Source of the DNA: Rotaria sp. Silwood1
Lineage: Eukaryota; Rotifera; Eurotatoria; Philodinida; Philodinidae
DNA length: 64,000 nt
Assembly (NCBI GenBank): GCA_905250075.1
Contig: CAJNOP010000014.1
Coordinates: 2,735,848 to 2,799,847 of the forward strand
Direction of reading: 5' to 3'
This document shows positions 16,832 to 29,182 of the stretch, in pieces. A program made the translations under genes and the position numbers. Under the pieces are notes generated by a model, which was not told the origin of the DNA, did not search any database, and saw nothing but the letters and a program-made list of their open reading frames with translations. How positions within the stretch are numbered: the first letter of the stretch is position 1; each line of letters begins with the position of its first letter.

Positions 16832-19800
16832 TCAAAATACTGAAGTAATGTCATTTAATGTTGGAAAATCATCATTTTTATCGATGAGTTGTTCGGTTCT
16901 TTTTGGTTTTTTTCCACGAAATGATTGAAGATATTCAACTGATTGCAGACGATTACGAAGAAAATTATAAATATCAAGTAAACAATACGCATCAGTTGCT
17001 AGAATAAAAAATCAAAATAAAAACATAGAATAAAGAAAAGCAAATTTCTATACCTGCGTAAAGTGTTTGAGCATGTCTCAATGGTCGTCGATCCCAATTA
17101 GAACATCGCTCTGATTTATTTAATGTTTTACCAAAACATAAACGAACTAACTCACTAAGACCTTTATCTTTTGATATTGCTTTATTTTCCAACTTAGAAT
17201 ACGGAAATATATCTTGTCGACTATTCATCAACTATCATTAAGAAAACAAATTATAAAATTTAAAAAAAAAAGTTTCTTCTAATATTTACATCTGTTTGTA
17301 CAAGAGATAAATCTAATAAAGTCTTTCCAGAAAGGAGTGCTTGTTCAAAAATCGGATAAGAAGCAGTAAGCATAGACGCATCAGCTTGAAAACCATAACC
17401 TAAATATAATTTTTCTAGAATTATTCTTTAATAAATATTTCAAACTTACAAAGTATTGTAACGTGATCATCATCAAACAATCGATTCGCTAAACGTTGTT
17501 GAATTGTTTGAGAATCACATGTATGAAAAAAATTAAGTACATCAAGTAAAAATATTTGATTTGAAAATGCTATTTGTATAATACTAAGACGTTGTTTAGA
17601 TGTTGATGTATTATTAAATATTGGTTTCCATTCACCTGAAAAATAAAACAAGATTATTATAATGATATAAATCGATGCACGAATTAACGGTGAGTAAAAG
17701 TTTTCGATACTGTTTTCTGTTTTTTTAAAAATTTTCTTAGTGCCGAGAAATTTTGAAACAATACTAGACAAAAATATTCCTGAAAACTGATCCTAATGTT
17801 TTCAGAATCTATTTACGGAAACGGTGGCAACTCAGAAGAATATCCCTTCAAGTGTCAAATAGCTTTTCAACCGAAACAGTGTTAATGTTACTAGATTTTT
17901 CGTCTCCTTCAGATGACGTAGGAAATCGATTTTCTACTTAAAACTTCACATGAACAAAGTTCTCAATGAGATTAGTTCATTGGATAAATTGTACCTCTTC
18001 TTGTATTCCTTATCATAAAACGTTCAATAATCGAAATTCTCTTATGTGTGAAAGCAAGTTTTTTTTTATCTCTAGAAAAGAAATAATAGAAAAACTACAT
18101 GTTTCACAATCAACTAATTTGATTAAGAACTTTATTCATGCAGAGTTTGAAGTCGAAAGTCAATTTTGCATATGACCGGTAGGAGGGAGCGTCACAGCTT
18201 TTTATGGAAAAGCCTAGTAAATTTTCGATATTCCGAGAACGAAGACAGAGAAAATCAAACCGTTCTAAGATTTCCTATTGCTTAGTCGAAAAGAGATTTG
18301 ACACCTGAAGAAGTTCTCTGTTAGCTCATCGGCTTATACCTCTAATTATTGACACTAACAAAGATCTAGTTTATTTATTTATATGAATAAAAGGATCTAG
18401 AGATCACTAAATTTTTTTTTAGAGTAAAATGAAATGTTTCATTTCATTGTAAAATAATAGAAAGTTTCAAGGTAATCTCCTATTCAAACGAAATATTAAC
18501 TTGGATACGACCATCTTTAGGATTAGTAATTGTGATTAACCTAAAATTTCTGCGAGGCGCAAATCATACAACACCTTAGGATTTTATCATAAATGTATAA
18601 AGTTATAGATGAGAGTGAACTACATTTATCTAAATTTCTCTAATTATCGTATCATTTTCAATTTTTAGGATGCTTACAATCATATATCATTCACCAAACT
18701 TTAAAAGTAGTTTAAATTGCTTCATCATGACAAGTACAGATTTATATGCTTAACAGATGCCTCAATCATCTCTACTAGTCTTCAATTAAACATTCCGAAA
18801 AAAAGTTAATAGGTTTTTTTTTAAGATTCGTCTGAATCGAATTGATCGCATCAGCGTTAAGAAGAATAACATCCTTGTTTTTCAGCTACCTTGCAGTATA
18901 GGGTGAGTAGATAAGCGCGCGCAACAACACAGTCACTCAGTCATGACGACTTCGCATCAAGGGTAAAGATATGTGTTACTGAGAAAAATATTATCTCTTC
19001 AGTAATTTATAACAATCAGATGTGATTTTAAAACTTCCAGACACTAGATATGTGACATAAAGAAGCTCAAATCTATATTTGATTGTTTAGATTAGATAAG
19101 AATTGTTTTTATTTTGAAAAAAAAAAACAAAACTTCATTACCAAGAATAAGCTTTTATCTTTGTGTCATTCTGTTAGAAAGACTAGTTTATACTAGTAGG
19201 AATTAATTAAATGGATTTATGAAAAAAGAAACGAGTACAATTAATTTGGTTAAGAATATCTTCCTAAACCTTTTGTACATTACTCAAGAAAAAAATAATT
19301 GTAAACGAATCGAATATATTAACATCCATAATAATCAAAACTACGTTAACAACACTGACATAAGAGTAAAATTTGATTAGCTAAATATATATAAGTTGAA
19401 ATCAAGATAAAATATAAACTCAAATCACATTATTTCTCTGTTAAAGAAATATTTTACATTCTTCTTCGATTGAGCATTTTCATTAACAGAGGAAAAAAAT
19501 TAAACACATGACAAATTCTAGTCAGAATTATTCAATAAAATAACATACAATCAAATCCAAGTAATAATTCTTCTTCTGCATTATTAGCATTAAATAAACG
19601 ATCAAGTAAATGTTCATATCCAGACATTGAATCGATAAAAATTATTTGTACATCTTCTAATGGTATTGTGTGATATTCAATGGTTGCATTTTGTGTTAGA
19701 TTTTGATTGCGTGTTACTGTTGAAGAACGATTATTTTGTTTCGTACGGATATATCTTTGTATCTTTTCAAAATAAAGAAAAAGAAATAAATAATCTTGAT

Positions 19801-21358
19801 AAAAAGACCGATGGTGTGATCTAGAAGTTTGTTGTAATCTATTACTGTTATACGATTTCATTGAATAATCTAAGTTGATTATTATAATGTATGTCAAGTC
19901 GAATGTGACTTATTATAATTATTAAATGTTTATTCTGATAATGTTTTGAAAATTTGAATTTTTCAAATGCATTCATTACAAAAGAATATTTTATGATTTT
20001 CTTCTTGAAATCTTTTAGTTGTTAACCGTTAAAAATTTTTCAAGCTATCCAAGTACTTTTAAAGTCTATTAAAAGCTTTTTTTCACAAAAGGTCACAAGA
20101 TTTATATATGACCGTATTTATATAAGTATTTATGAAAAATTAATTTTATGTATAGTTGACGAAAATTCTCGTTTTGTCATATTCCTTTTTCAATATTTCT
20201 TTAACGAACTGTACTCTTTTTTTAATCTAAGTTCTGAACAAATCGAATTTTCATATTAAATGGAGTTCAGCAGCTATTATAAATTATATAAGTAGAATCT
20301 AACTACAAAATCTTACATACCCATTGAGATAACGTACGTTCTGGTCGATTCAATTGAGTCACTAAATCAAAAAAATTTCATAAATCAAAGCAATACGATC
20401 TATTTCTTACTCCAATATCTAACAGCAACAATATCATCTTTATCAACAAGTAACTCAATGAAATATTCGGATAAACTTGCATTCCCTTGTATCATTTCCT
20501 TGCATAAAACAAGAAAAAGAAAACAATATAAGAATTTTGATTTTTCCTTACTTCAATTAATTCATTCCATGCTTCATCACTCATTGTTTTTTCATCATTA
20601 TTTTCACAATATTTAACATTAATTAAATAACTTAGTGTTCTTCTATGTTGTAGTGTAGCTAAATTCGGATATTTTTCTATTTGTTCATTTCCAAATGCAT
20701 TCCAATAGCGCACAGCTAATTTACCTAGAGCTTTTTTATTAAAATTTGGATTTATTATGTTGAATTCATTTGATAAAATTTCTCGAAGTCTTTTTCCACC
20801 GTTTTCATATAAATAATTTAACAAATCTAATACATATTCTTCTAATTGACGATTTTTATCAATGTAAACATGAATAAGGTGATCTTTTGTGTCAAGTATT
20901 AATGGTAATAAAATTTCATTCGGAGAAAATTCTAATTGATAATGGAATTTTACAATAATATTTAATGCATGTTTATATGAAGGTGAATTTATTGGATCAT
21001 ATAATGAAGTTCTTAATAAAAATATTAAGTGTTCTTTTGAAATTTGAAATATTTCACAAAAATCTTTTAAAAATTTTATTGGTAATTTTTTTAAAATTAA
21101 ATCATTCATTAAATTTTCATCAAGATAAGGAATTTGAAGATTTTTATTTAATTGATTTTTCCATTGAAGAAATGACTCAATGAGACAATTTATTAAATTT
21201 GCATTATTCTGATTTGATTCAGATAATATTAAAAGATATTCAAATAAATCATTATACGGTTGATCGGAATGATTGAAATGATTAAAAGCTATATCAAGAG
21301 CTTCTTTATCATTATGAAAATGTAAATTTTGTGATAGATTTGTTAATAGTGATGACAT
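16832..21358 (-). CDS. MUT-7 / EXD3 / Nibbler-like 3'-5' exonuclease
   Basis: Eight exons on the minus strand: 21358-20552, 20498-20411, 20361-20321, 19762-19549, 17635-17450, 17399-17290, 17231-17054 and 16998-16832. They join in frame to 596 residues. Residues 1-312 form a helical N-terminal region as in MUT-7. An RNase D-like (DEDDy) exonuclease domain follows. Motif I is GFDCEWKP (D383, E385), motif II is CYGFQADASML (D452) and motif III is YAATDAYCLLDIY (Y540, D544). NWDRRPL just before motif III is a hallmark of the EXD3/MUT-7 group. Family members trim small-RNA 3' ends (Nibbler in flies) and support RNAi and transposon silencing (mut-7 in worms). All catalytic residues are present. 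The protein ends about 45 residues after the exonuclease core, so no long Mut7-C zinc region is seen. The acceptor chosen for exon 4 is the least certain junction. Intron 4 is 1.9 kb. Confidence 0.88.
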
Positions 21359-22940
21359 TTGTTCAAATAAATAAGTCAAAAAAAAAAAAACTAAATTAAT
21401 CTTAGTTGTTAGTCTTCATAAATTTTTATTCGTCTAATAAGTAACAAATGTGTTTTGATCAAAGACAGATGGCAGTATATAACACCAAACCGATTTTCAC
21501 GAAGTCAGACTTTTTCTTCTGTATCACAATAGTGACAAACATTTTTGTCATTCACAATCTACGATAGATCAAAAGATTCTGATGTTCTTCATACGTGTTA
21601 TAACACTGTTTTTGTGCCAACAGAGAAAAAGATATGTTCTTAAAACTTTCTTGTTTAACTCTTCTAGTAGCATTAATCGATCATGATAGTAAGGAATGTC
21701 TGAATCCATGTAATCGTTGTTAGTAGTAAATCCTGATTATCCAACATGTTTAGGCTTCTTTGACTGGATGATTCGTGAAATATAAGCCTTTCAGTTTTTT
21801 CACCATAAAATACAAATAATTTTTGAGTCAAGGGAGTTGAAGACTTACTCTTTTTACCAAAATATACCTCTAAGTCTTGTCTATCTAAAATATGAAACTA
21901 AAGTGTTAATTCTCTATAATTTCTAATATACAGTTACTTAGGACGAGAGATGCGACTGTCGAATTTCATCAGAAGAAGCTGCAAACTTTGGTGAATCCTG
22001 AAGGGCAACATCGAAAAGGAGAATGTCGAAAAAAATAAACATGTTACAATGTAATAATTCGCTCTATATAAACATATTCGTTCCATAAATGGAATTTTTT
22101 AGCTAAGTATTGAGGCATCCGTTGTATACAGTGAACAAATATGGAAGACTTCGAACTATGAGTTGACGTTTTAAATGTAAAAAGTTTAAAAAATATATCA
22201 GTTCTAAAGAACTCTTATTCATGCAACCGTCATTGATTGAAAGAAAAGCAAAACATGGGATTTTAATCAAATCTTTCTTGCTTTTCTCCATATGAAATGA
22301 TACAAGATCAGTGACATCACTTTCGAAGTTGTCCTTTCTGATAGTGCCCGTTTGACATTTTACTACTTAGCATTTTTTCGCTTTGACGTTCTTCTTCCAA
22401 GGCTTTCCGCCAAGCTCAAAAGAACAGTTGTCTGATGGAGAGTTCAATATTGGTATAAATATGAGTGTATTAGATAATGACAGTAAAGATTTGAAAGATG
22501 ACAATGACTTTCCGGGAACAATGAACTTGAGGGTGTATGTGTGAATGTAATTCATCTCAGCAGCAACATTCAGTCATACAACAGCACCACAAGTTTTGCA
22601 GCCACAGCCACACCCTTGATCGGCCACCGAGCGACACTATGGACAGCCCAAGTATAGCTATACAAGTAGCTCAAAATCTGGTTCGTATATTTGTAATGTA
22701 AAGAAAGAACACAGCTATGCCTAACTGTTAGAAAGTTAGTAACAAGTTCACGTTTCAAGTAGCATCAATTTACTAATAATGAACACAAAACTTTATAGAA
22801 GACTGGGTGGGTAGACAGGTGGGTGAAGAGAACACATACAACCTGAGTTAATTTGATGCCAATCTTTTCCACGAACCTCCAAAAAATAACACCTCTAGAA
22901 TCCAATTTAAACGATGCAAATCAATTAGCTGAACGAATCT
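21359..22940. other. Intergenic stretch with no supported gene
   Basis: No coherent coding frame is seen. It contains the presumed promoter side of the MUT-7-like gene. GC content rises locally around 22560-22640, but the short frames there have no recognisable domain. Confidence 0.5.
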
Positions 22941-22954
22941 ATTTCTTGACAACC

Positions 22955-23281
22955 AGCCGGGAATGGCGTAGTGGTTCTATGCATCTGATTATAGTCAGAG
23001 ATCAGAAGGTTCGATCCCTTTCCCCGGCATCGTGCATTCGGTGTCAAGATATATTGTATCGGAAGAATAAACAAAAGAAAAAGCAACGATGCACGCCACA
23101 TCGTGATCATTGGCTCGAATTCGATTTTCATTCTGTTCGTTTTCATTTCTTTGTATTCTTTCTCTGTTTGTTATCATTATCCTGTCCGTTGCATACATTT
23201 GTAAGCGTCCACAAAAATTGTAAAAAATCTCCCAAAAAATTATGGATGTCACAAATAAAATTCAGCATAATTAAAAAAAAA
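22955..23281 (+). mobile_element. tRNA-derived SINE, copy 1
   Basis: The element opens with a tRNA-like head (22956-23029). It has the start GCCGGGAATGGCGTAGTGG (box A), GGTTCGATCCC (box B) and a closing CCCCGGC able to pair with the first bases. A body of about 250 bp follows, then the tail GCATAATT plus a run of A. The 14-bp target duplication ATTTCTTGACAACC flanks it at 22941-22954 and 23282-23295. A second copy at 31533 shares head, body motifs (GTATCGGAAGA, TCTGTTTGTTATC) and tail. The family is mobilised by a LINE partner, to judge from the A tail and target duplication; the partner is not in the window. Confidence 0.9.
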
Positions 23282-23532
23282 ATTTCTTGACAACCTAGAC
23301 GAAGATTGTTGCTTAATTGTTCAGCTTGACTTCTAGCACCAGCTACGGTACCTTTTCTATCCTGAAATTGTTTTCGCTGACTCGTCTCATTTTTGCAATC
23401 CAGTCTTCCAACGTTCGTTTTTCTGTCTATCTACTATTGTTTATGACACCCACGGAAAAAAATTTTCAAAAAAACCGCGGTAGGCAACGGTATTAAAAAC
23501 CGCGGTTTTGGCCGGTATTTGAAGATGCCGGG

Positions 23533-23970
23533 AGTCAGACCATTTATGCGTTTCTCTGAAACCGCTCAAAACCGCGGTCTCAAAAATCGCGGTTTCGAGC
23601 GGTGAAATATTATAACGGTAGTCAGACCATTTATGCGTTTTTTTGAAACCGCTCGAAACCGCGATTTTTGAGACCGCGGTTTTGAGCGGTTTCAGAGAAA
23701 CGCATAGATGGTCTGACTACCGTTATAATATAAAACCGCTCAAAACCGCGGTTTTTCAGACCGCGTTTTCGAGCGGTTTCAAAGAAATGCATAGATGGTC
23801 TGACTACCGTTATATTAAAAAACCGCTCAAAACCGCGGTCTGAAAAACCGCGGTTTCGAACGGTTTCAAAGAAACGCATAGATGGTCTGACTACCGTTAG
23901 ATTAAAGAACCGCTCAAAACCGCGGTTTTTCAGACCGCGGTTTCAAGCGGTTATTTCCGACACACTAGAG
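23533..23970. repeat. 87-bp tandem repeat arranged as a large palindrome
   Basis: The marker GTCTGACTACCGTTA lies on the plus strand at about 23711, 23798 and 23885. Its complement AGTCAGAC lies at 23533 and 23620. Spacing is 87 bp on both sides and the symmetry axis is near 23669. The two left units and the first two right units therefore form an inverted repeat of about 270 bp that could fold into a long hairpin. Each unit contains AACCGCGGT-type palindromes and the arm GAGCGGTTTC. Confidence 0.8.
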
Positions 23971-24829
23971 TGAACCGACTCCAGCATGCCAACCATAACC
24001 TGTAACCTGAAGCTTTCAGGTATGGTGTCCTTCTAGGGGCAGTGAAGTGAACTCTCTCGAGCTCCATTTCCACAAAGTACCTTTGTAGAGTCAGATGAAT
24101 TATCTGTGTAATGATCGAAAAATTTGGCAGAAAAAGTGGGGCACGACATCTTGACTGTCCTTACACATTACTTTACACTTCGATATGCACGACGGTTTTT
24201 CACAGCAACACCGCGGTTTTCTAAATCGCGTTTCTGTAAGTGACGAGCGCGGTTTTGAAAACCGCGTCTGCCAGCGGTGTAGCATATCACGATGCGGATA
24301 CGCAAAACCGCAGTTTCTGAAAGCGTTACTAACCGCGCTATAGAACACTGAGATTTCGCCACAGAAAATTGCGGTCCTTCTAGTTACACCATGGTGGGTT
24401 GAAAGAACAGCAATAAACTTTATTTTTAAATTTTCGTGGCTTCCTTTTAAAATAAAATGAATCTTATACCATATGAATTCTGTGGAAACAGTCTGCATTA
24501 ACAATCATTCGTTTTTATTAATTTATTGAATAACTAATACTTTTTTTTTCTGATTCTACTTCAATCCCTCCTCAACAGAAACAGATTAAAAACTAAATAA
24601 AAGCTGTAGCATTTTTTATCAGTCTATTTGTGAAATTTCTACCACAATAATTGTCAGATGAATTGAAAATTTTTCTATTGTGCTAGATTGAGTATCTTCT
24701 GATATATCTGCTTAACATGAAAATGATAGTGAACAGATGTATTTCAAATTAATAGAGATTTCTTTAAACAAAATGAAAAGTCACCGCGTTTATAATAGAG
24801 AATACCGTGGTTTACAAAACTAGTGAAAA

Positions 24830-25680
24830 GTGTTATATGTGAAACTGCGGTTATGATACAGTAAACCGCGGTTTATGAAACCGGTGGTAGCTGCTATATT
24901 GGAAACCTCGGTTATGATTCAGTAAACCGCGGTTTATGAAACCGGTGATAACCGCTATATGGGAAACCGCATTTATGATATAGTAAACCGCGGTTTATGA
25001 AACCGGTGATAACCGTTATATAGGAAACCGCGTTTATGATATAGTAAACCGCGGTTTATGAAACCGGTGATAACCGCTATATTGAAAACCTCGGTTATGA
25101 TTCAGTAAACCGCGGTTTATGAAACTGGTGATAACCGCTATATGGGAAACCGCGTTTATGATATAGTAAACCGCGGTTTATGAAACCGGTGATAACCGTT
25201 ATATAGGAAACCGCGGTTTATGAAACCGGTGATAACCGCTATATGGAAAACCGCGTTTATGATATAGTAAACCGCGGTTTATGAAACCGGTGATAACCGC
25301 TATATTGGAAACCGCGTTTATGATATAGTAAACCGCGGTTTATGAAACCGGTGATAACCGCTATATTGAAAACCTCGGTTATGATTCAGTAAACCGCGGT
25401 TTATGAAACCGGTGATAACCGCTATATGGAAAACCGCGTTTATGATATAGTAAACCGCGGTTTATGAAACCGGTGATAACCGCTATATTGGAAACCGCGT
25501 TTATGATATAGTAAACCGCGGTTTATGAAACCGGTGATAACCGCTATATTGGAAGCCGCACTTATGATACAGTAAACCGCGGTTTATGAAACCGGTGATA
25601 ACCTCTATATTTCAAACCCCGGTTGCAAGTGCACGCACAGCGGTTTATAAAACCGGTGAAAGCCGCAACATTCGAAACCG
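24830..25680. repeat. 61-bp minisatellite, block 1 (about 14 units)
   Basis: The unit begins AAACCGCGGTTTATGAAACC, continues GGTGATAACCGCTATATTGG and ends with AAACCGCGTTTATGATATAGT. About 14 copies run head to tail, with one shortened unit near 25205. Internal units are nearly identical while the edge units drift, as expected of arrays that grow by unequal exchange. The last unit carries a distinct AAGTGCACGCACAGCGG segment. Confidence 0.85.
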
Positions 25681-26394
25681 CGGTTCGTTTAGAATACGGT
25701 ACGACAAACCGTTGTTAATCGCGGTTTCTCTTTAAAAAATGTTCCATGAGTGCCGCTGTAGGAATCGCGGTTAAACGCTGAATTTAAAATGTTTTGGAGT
25801 ACGTTTTTAATATGTTAACGTTTTGATTCACATTTGAAGATTAAACTTGTGTTATCACCTTATACATTAAGATTGTTTTCTTTGAACATCTTTTTAAAAA
25901 TCACTCTTTGCATGTCAAGAGAATGTATGTAAAAATTCGCAGCGAAAGAGATGCATTTAATATCAACAGAAAGTGCTACAGGAAAAGGGTGCTTCTACAA
26001 TAGTAACGATAGTTGTTATTTTGCTCGCTACCCAAATTTCAACGAATTATCATAATTTTCTAAATTTCACATCATTGTACTTTTTCGAAATAATACTCTT
26101 GCGCAAAAAAACCATTACGAAATGTCTTAATCAACATTTATCTCTTTCAATCAAGTTTCTTAAAACATGAACGTTACTTTTTTAAGTTCACTTCGTTACC
26201 TTTTCGAATATATACGATTTCAGATAACTATTGCCTACGGCATTACTCAACTAGTTTACCTCAATCAAGAATTAACTCTCAAATCAACCTAAATCGTGAC
26301 TGAACGTAAGCCAGTGTATTTGAAATCGATAGCCATTTCATACATCCTAACCAAACTAACCACGCTTATAAATGCATACAACGGGGTCGGAAAA

Positions 26395-27210
26395 AACCAC
26401 TAACAACCATTATCTGTGAAACCACGGTTATGATACATCACACCGCAGTTTGTAAAACCGGTAAAAATCGAGATATTCAAACCGTGGTTATGATGCAGTA
26501 CACCGAAAATTTTAAAATCAGCAATAACAGCTATATTTGAAACCGCGGTTATAAGTGCACGCAGCGCGGTTTATAAAACCAGTGATAACCGCTATATGTG
26601 AAACCACGATTATGATACAGTAAACCGCGGTTTATAAAACCGGTAATAACCGGTATAATGAAAACCGGGGTTGTCAATGCATGCAACGCGGTTTATAAAA
26701 CCGGTGATAACCGTTATATTTGAAATCGCGGTTATGATACAGTAAACTGCGGTTTATAAAACCGGTAATAACCGGTATAGTGAAAACCGGGGTTGTCAGT
26801 GCATGCAACGCGGTTATGAAACCGGTGATAACCGTTATATTTGAAACAGCGGTTATGGTATAGTAAACCGCGGTTTATGAAACCGGTGATAACCGCTATA
26901 TTGGGAATCGCGGTTACGATACAGTAAACCACGGTTGATGAAACCGGTGATAACCGCTATATTGGAAATCGCGGTTACGATTCAGTAAACCGCGGTTTAT
27001 CAAACCGGTGATAACCGCTATATTGGAAATCGCGGTTACGATACAGTAAACCACGGTTTATGAAACCGGTGATAACCGCTATATCGGAAATCGCGGTTAC
27101 GATTCAGTAAACCGCGGTTTATGAAACCGGTGATAACCGCTATATTTGAAACCGCGGTTATGATGCAGTAAAGCGCAGTTTATAAAACCTCTAATAACCG
27201 CTAAATTTGA
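26395..27210. repeat. 61-bp minisatellite, block 2 (about 13 units)
   Basis: This is the same 61-bp family and orientation as the block at 24830-25680, but with block-specific variants (AAATCGCGGTTACGATTCAG, and alternate units with GTCAGTGCATGCAACGCGG). The right edge again ends with GAGTGCACACACCGCGG. Divergence is highest at its left edge. Confidence 0.85.
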
Positions 27211-27539
27211 AACCGCGGTTACGAGTGCACACACCGCGGTTTTTCGTGGATGCGGTGCAAAAAACCGCTGTGAACCGCGGTTTTCAGCGGTTATCGAATT
27301 GACACCGCGGTGAAGTGCGATAAAACCGCGGTTTTCGTATAAAAATTTTTCCGTGGGCAGAGTGCCCTTTTACTAATACATCGAATAAATGTGTATTATG
27401 TTCATCGTTAAATAGGCAATGTTGAGATATCGATACTACTGTATCCGATACGATCAATGTCATGACAGATAGCAGCGTGATGGAATCAGTAGCCATTGGT
27501 GATCGAGAAATGAATTATTACAAAATATGACTCGATACA

Positions 27540-29095
27540 TTCAGTGCTTTACTTCATTCGACCAAGATCTTTTAGTTCATGTGGTTCTGAACAAATTACA
27601 ATCGTTTGTGTATATAAAAATGATCAAAGTGTGATTGGTTCATATGTGCAAAGAGATATATCACTGGTATCAATCCATCGCACGGTTATCGCATAAATCG
27701 AACACGAAAAAATGTTCTATTTAAGGTCTTTTGCCATTCTTAAATACTTTCTAAAATCATGACCGACTTTCTCGAAACTTTATCACGTAAGATCTGTTAA
27801 AAGTCTGATTTTATTCACGTCAGATGCGTTCTTGTCGTAGAAGAGTAATGCAGCCCAATGACAACAATTCATGACAATTTCAACGATCAGGAAGCAAAAT
27901 CAGCGTATTGGTGAACACGAATTTTTTCGCCTGTAGTTAGTGACTTGTCTTCAAGCGATGATTGAAGAAGTTCAAAATGATACTTTGTCACCGAGTCACG
28001 ATGACAACGTTCACTTGTTGATGTTTCATCTCTTATCTTTCATAGAAGGCCTTTTATCCTATTCGTCGTTTTTTTTTGATAGCTTTTAAGAAGTCGGTAC
28101 TGCCGGTAAAGAGTCAATCGGAACCAATTAAGATCTCTACACTTGAGGTACTTATTTTGATCCGTAGCTTTGCTAAGGTATCTTCTACGTGACACGAATA
28201 TTTTGCTCTTATTCGACTTCAAATTTTTTGATGACTTCAAACAATTCTGTGGACAAAGATCGAATCCTACTGAACAAGTAATGATTCAACGAATTAAGCG
28301 AGTTTTCTCGTCAATAAAAGTCAATTATCTCTTTAAAAGATCTGAAGAGTAGAAATGTTGATCATCTTTTATTCATCATCTAACCGACATAATTAAATTT
28401 TTTCACTTCACCACTCTTAATCATGAGTCAACGATGTCAATCGGATCTCAAGATTAAATATGAAGCCGATCTCTGAACTAATATATAAGAATACACCAAA
28501 TGATATTCATCAACTTCTTCTTCTCACAAATGTAGAATTTCATCGTTCTAGTTACACATCACTGGTTGTCACCATTGAAGGAATGTTCAAATATAATAAT
28601 TCCAATCATTTAACAGATATTTAAGTAAATATTCATCTTGACTTCTTACACTTATTTGATCTCTTTTACGCTTAGCTATGTGATCTAGATCGCAATCTAT
28701 TGAAAGAAAGATCAACAGCGGTAAACACTACCATTGATACATTACAACACCAATGACTGAAACATATGGCCAGCAATGCCAATCAATAGAATCGATTACG
28801 GCAAGAAGAAAAAAGTAATAATTTTTAGACATGTATCGTTCGTATTTCAACAAATTTGCTTGCAAATATGTTAACTCAACATTCAGATAAATATACTCGA
28901 TACGATCCGGATAGACTTGAATTGTTATCGGGAATTTGTGTTGAAAATCACAAAAAAATAAAATCGCACAAATTAAATTTATCTAATTCTAAAATGTTGG
29001 ATTCAGTAATATTGAACACTAAGCTAAATAAATTCACATTCGAAGAACTTTCAGATGCAATGTGCACATATTTGCTTCCTAAGCTCTCTGGATAA
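27540..29095 (+). pseudogene. Decayed protein-coding gene of unknown family
   Basis: Long protein-like stretches appear in plus-strand frames but are broken by roughly ten or more stops and at least one frame change. Readable pieces include EQITIVCVYKNDQSVIGSYV near 27590, MIEEVQNDTLSPSHDDNVHL near 27960, KPISELIYKNTPNDIHQLLL near 28465, and a terminal intact run of about 79 codons ending at 29095 (YDPDRLELLSGICVENH). No splice pattern rescues the frame. I do not recognise the family. It lies between the AACCGCGGTT element and the UAS-PARP gene and is transcribed towards the latter, if at all. Confidence 0.45.
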
Positions 29096-29182
29096 GAGTA
29101 CAATAGAACAACTGTAATTTACTTTTTTTTACAAAAAGATAATAATTTACAGAAAAAAATAATAATACAATTCAAAATCTGA

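Larger units (their letters stand above)
23449..27357. mobile_element. 3.9 kb element with terminal inverted repeats, packed with AACCGCGGTT motifs
   Basis: The left end reads CCCACGGAAAAAAATTTT and the right end AAAAATTTTTCCGTGGG, which are inverted copies; both continue into AACCGCGG just inside. The interior is a mosaic: an 87-bp repeat arranged as a palindrome (23533-23970), a spacer to about 24780, a 61-bp minisatellite (about 24830-25680), a spacer of about 700 bp, and a second 61-bp block (about 26395-27210). GC-rich palindromes stand out sharply from AT-rich flanks. No transposase or other protein-coding frame is seen, so it is non-autonomous. A target duplication is not evident (only CA on both sides), so the superfamily is unassigned. 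All open frames inside are repeat by-products. Confidence 0.8.

Noticed and set aside
22956-23029. Working tRNA gene
   Set aside because: Box A, box B and acceptor pairing are present, but the anticodon arm is irregular, the sequence continues into a body with an A tail, and target duplications flank the whole. It is the head of a SINE; the same holds at 31533-31603.
23631-24504. Several open frames of 60-130 codons in the GC-rich element
   Set aside because: They follow the repeat units on both strands and have no domain; they exist because the repeated unit lacks stops.
24830-27210. CRISPR array or telomeric repeat
   Set aside because: Units are contiguous with no unique spacers, and the genome is eukaryotic. 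The unit does not resemble known telomeric repeats.
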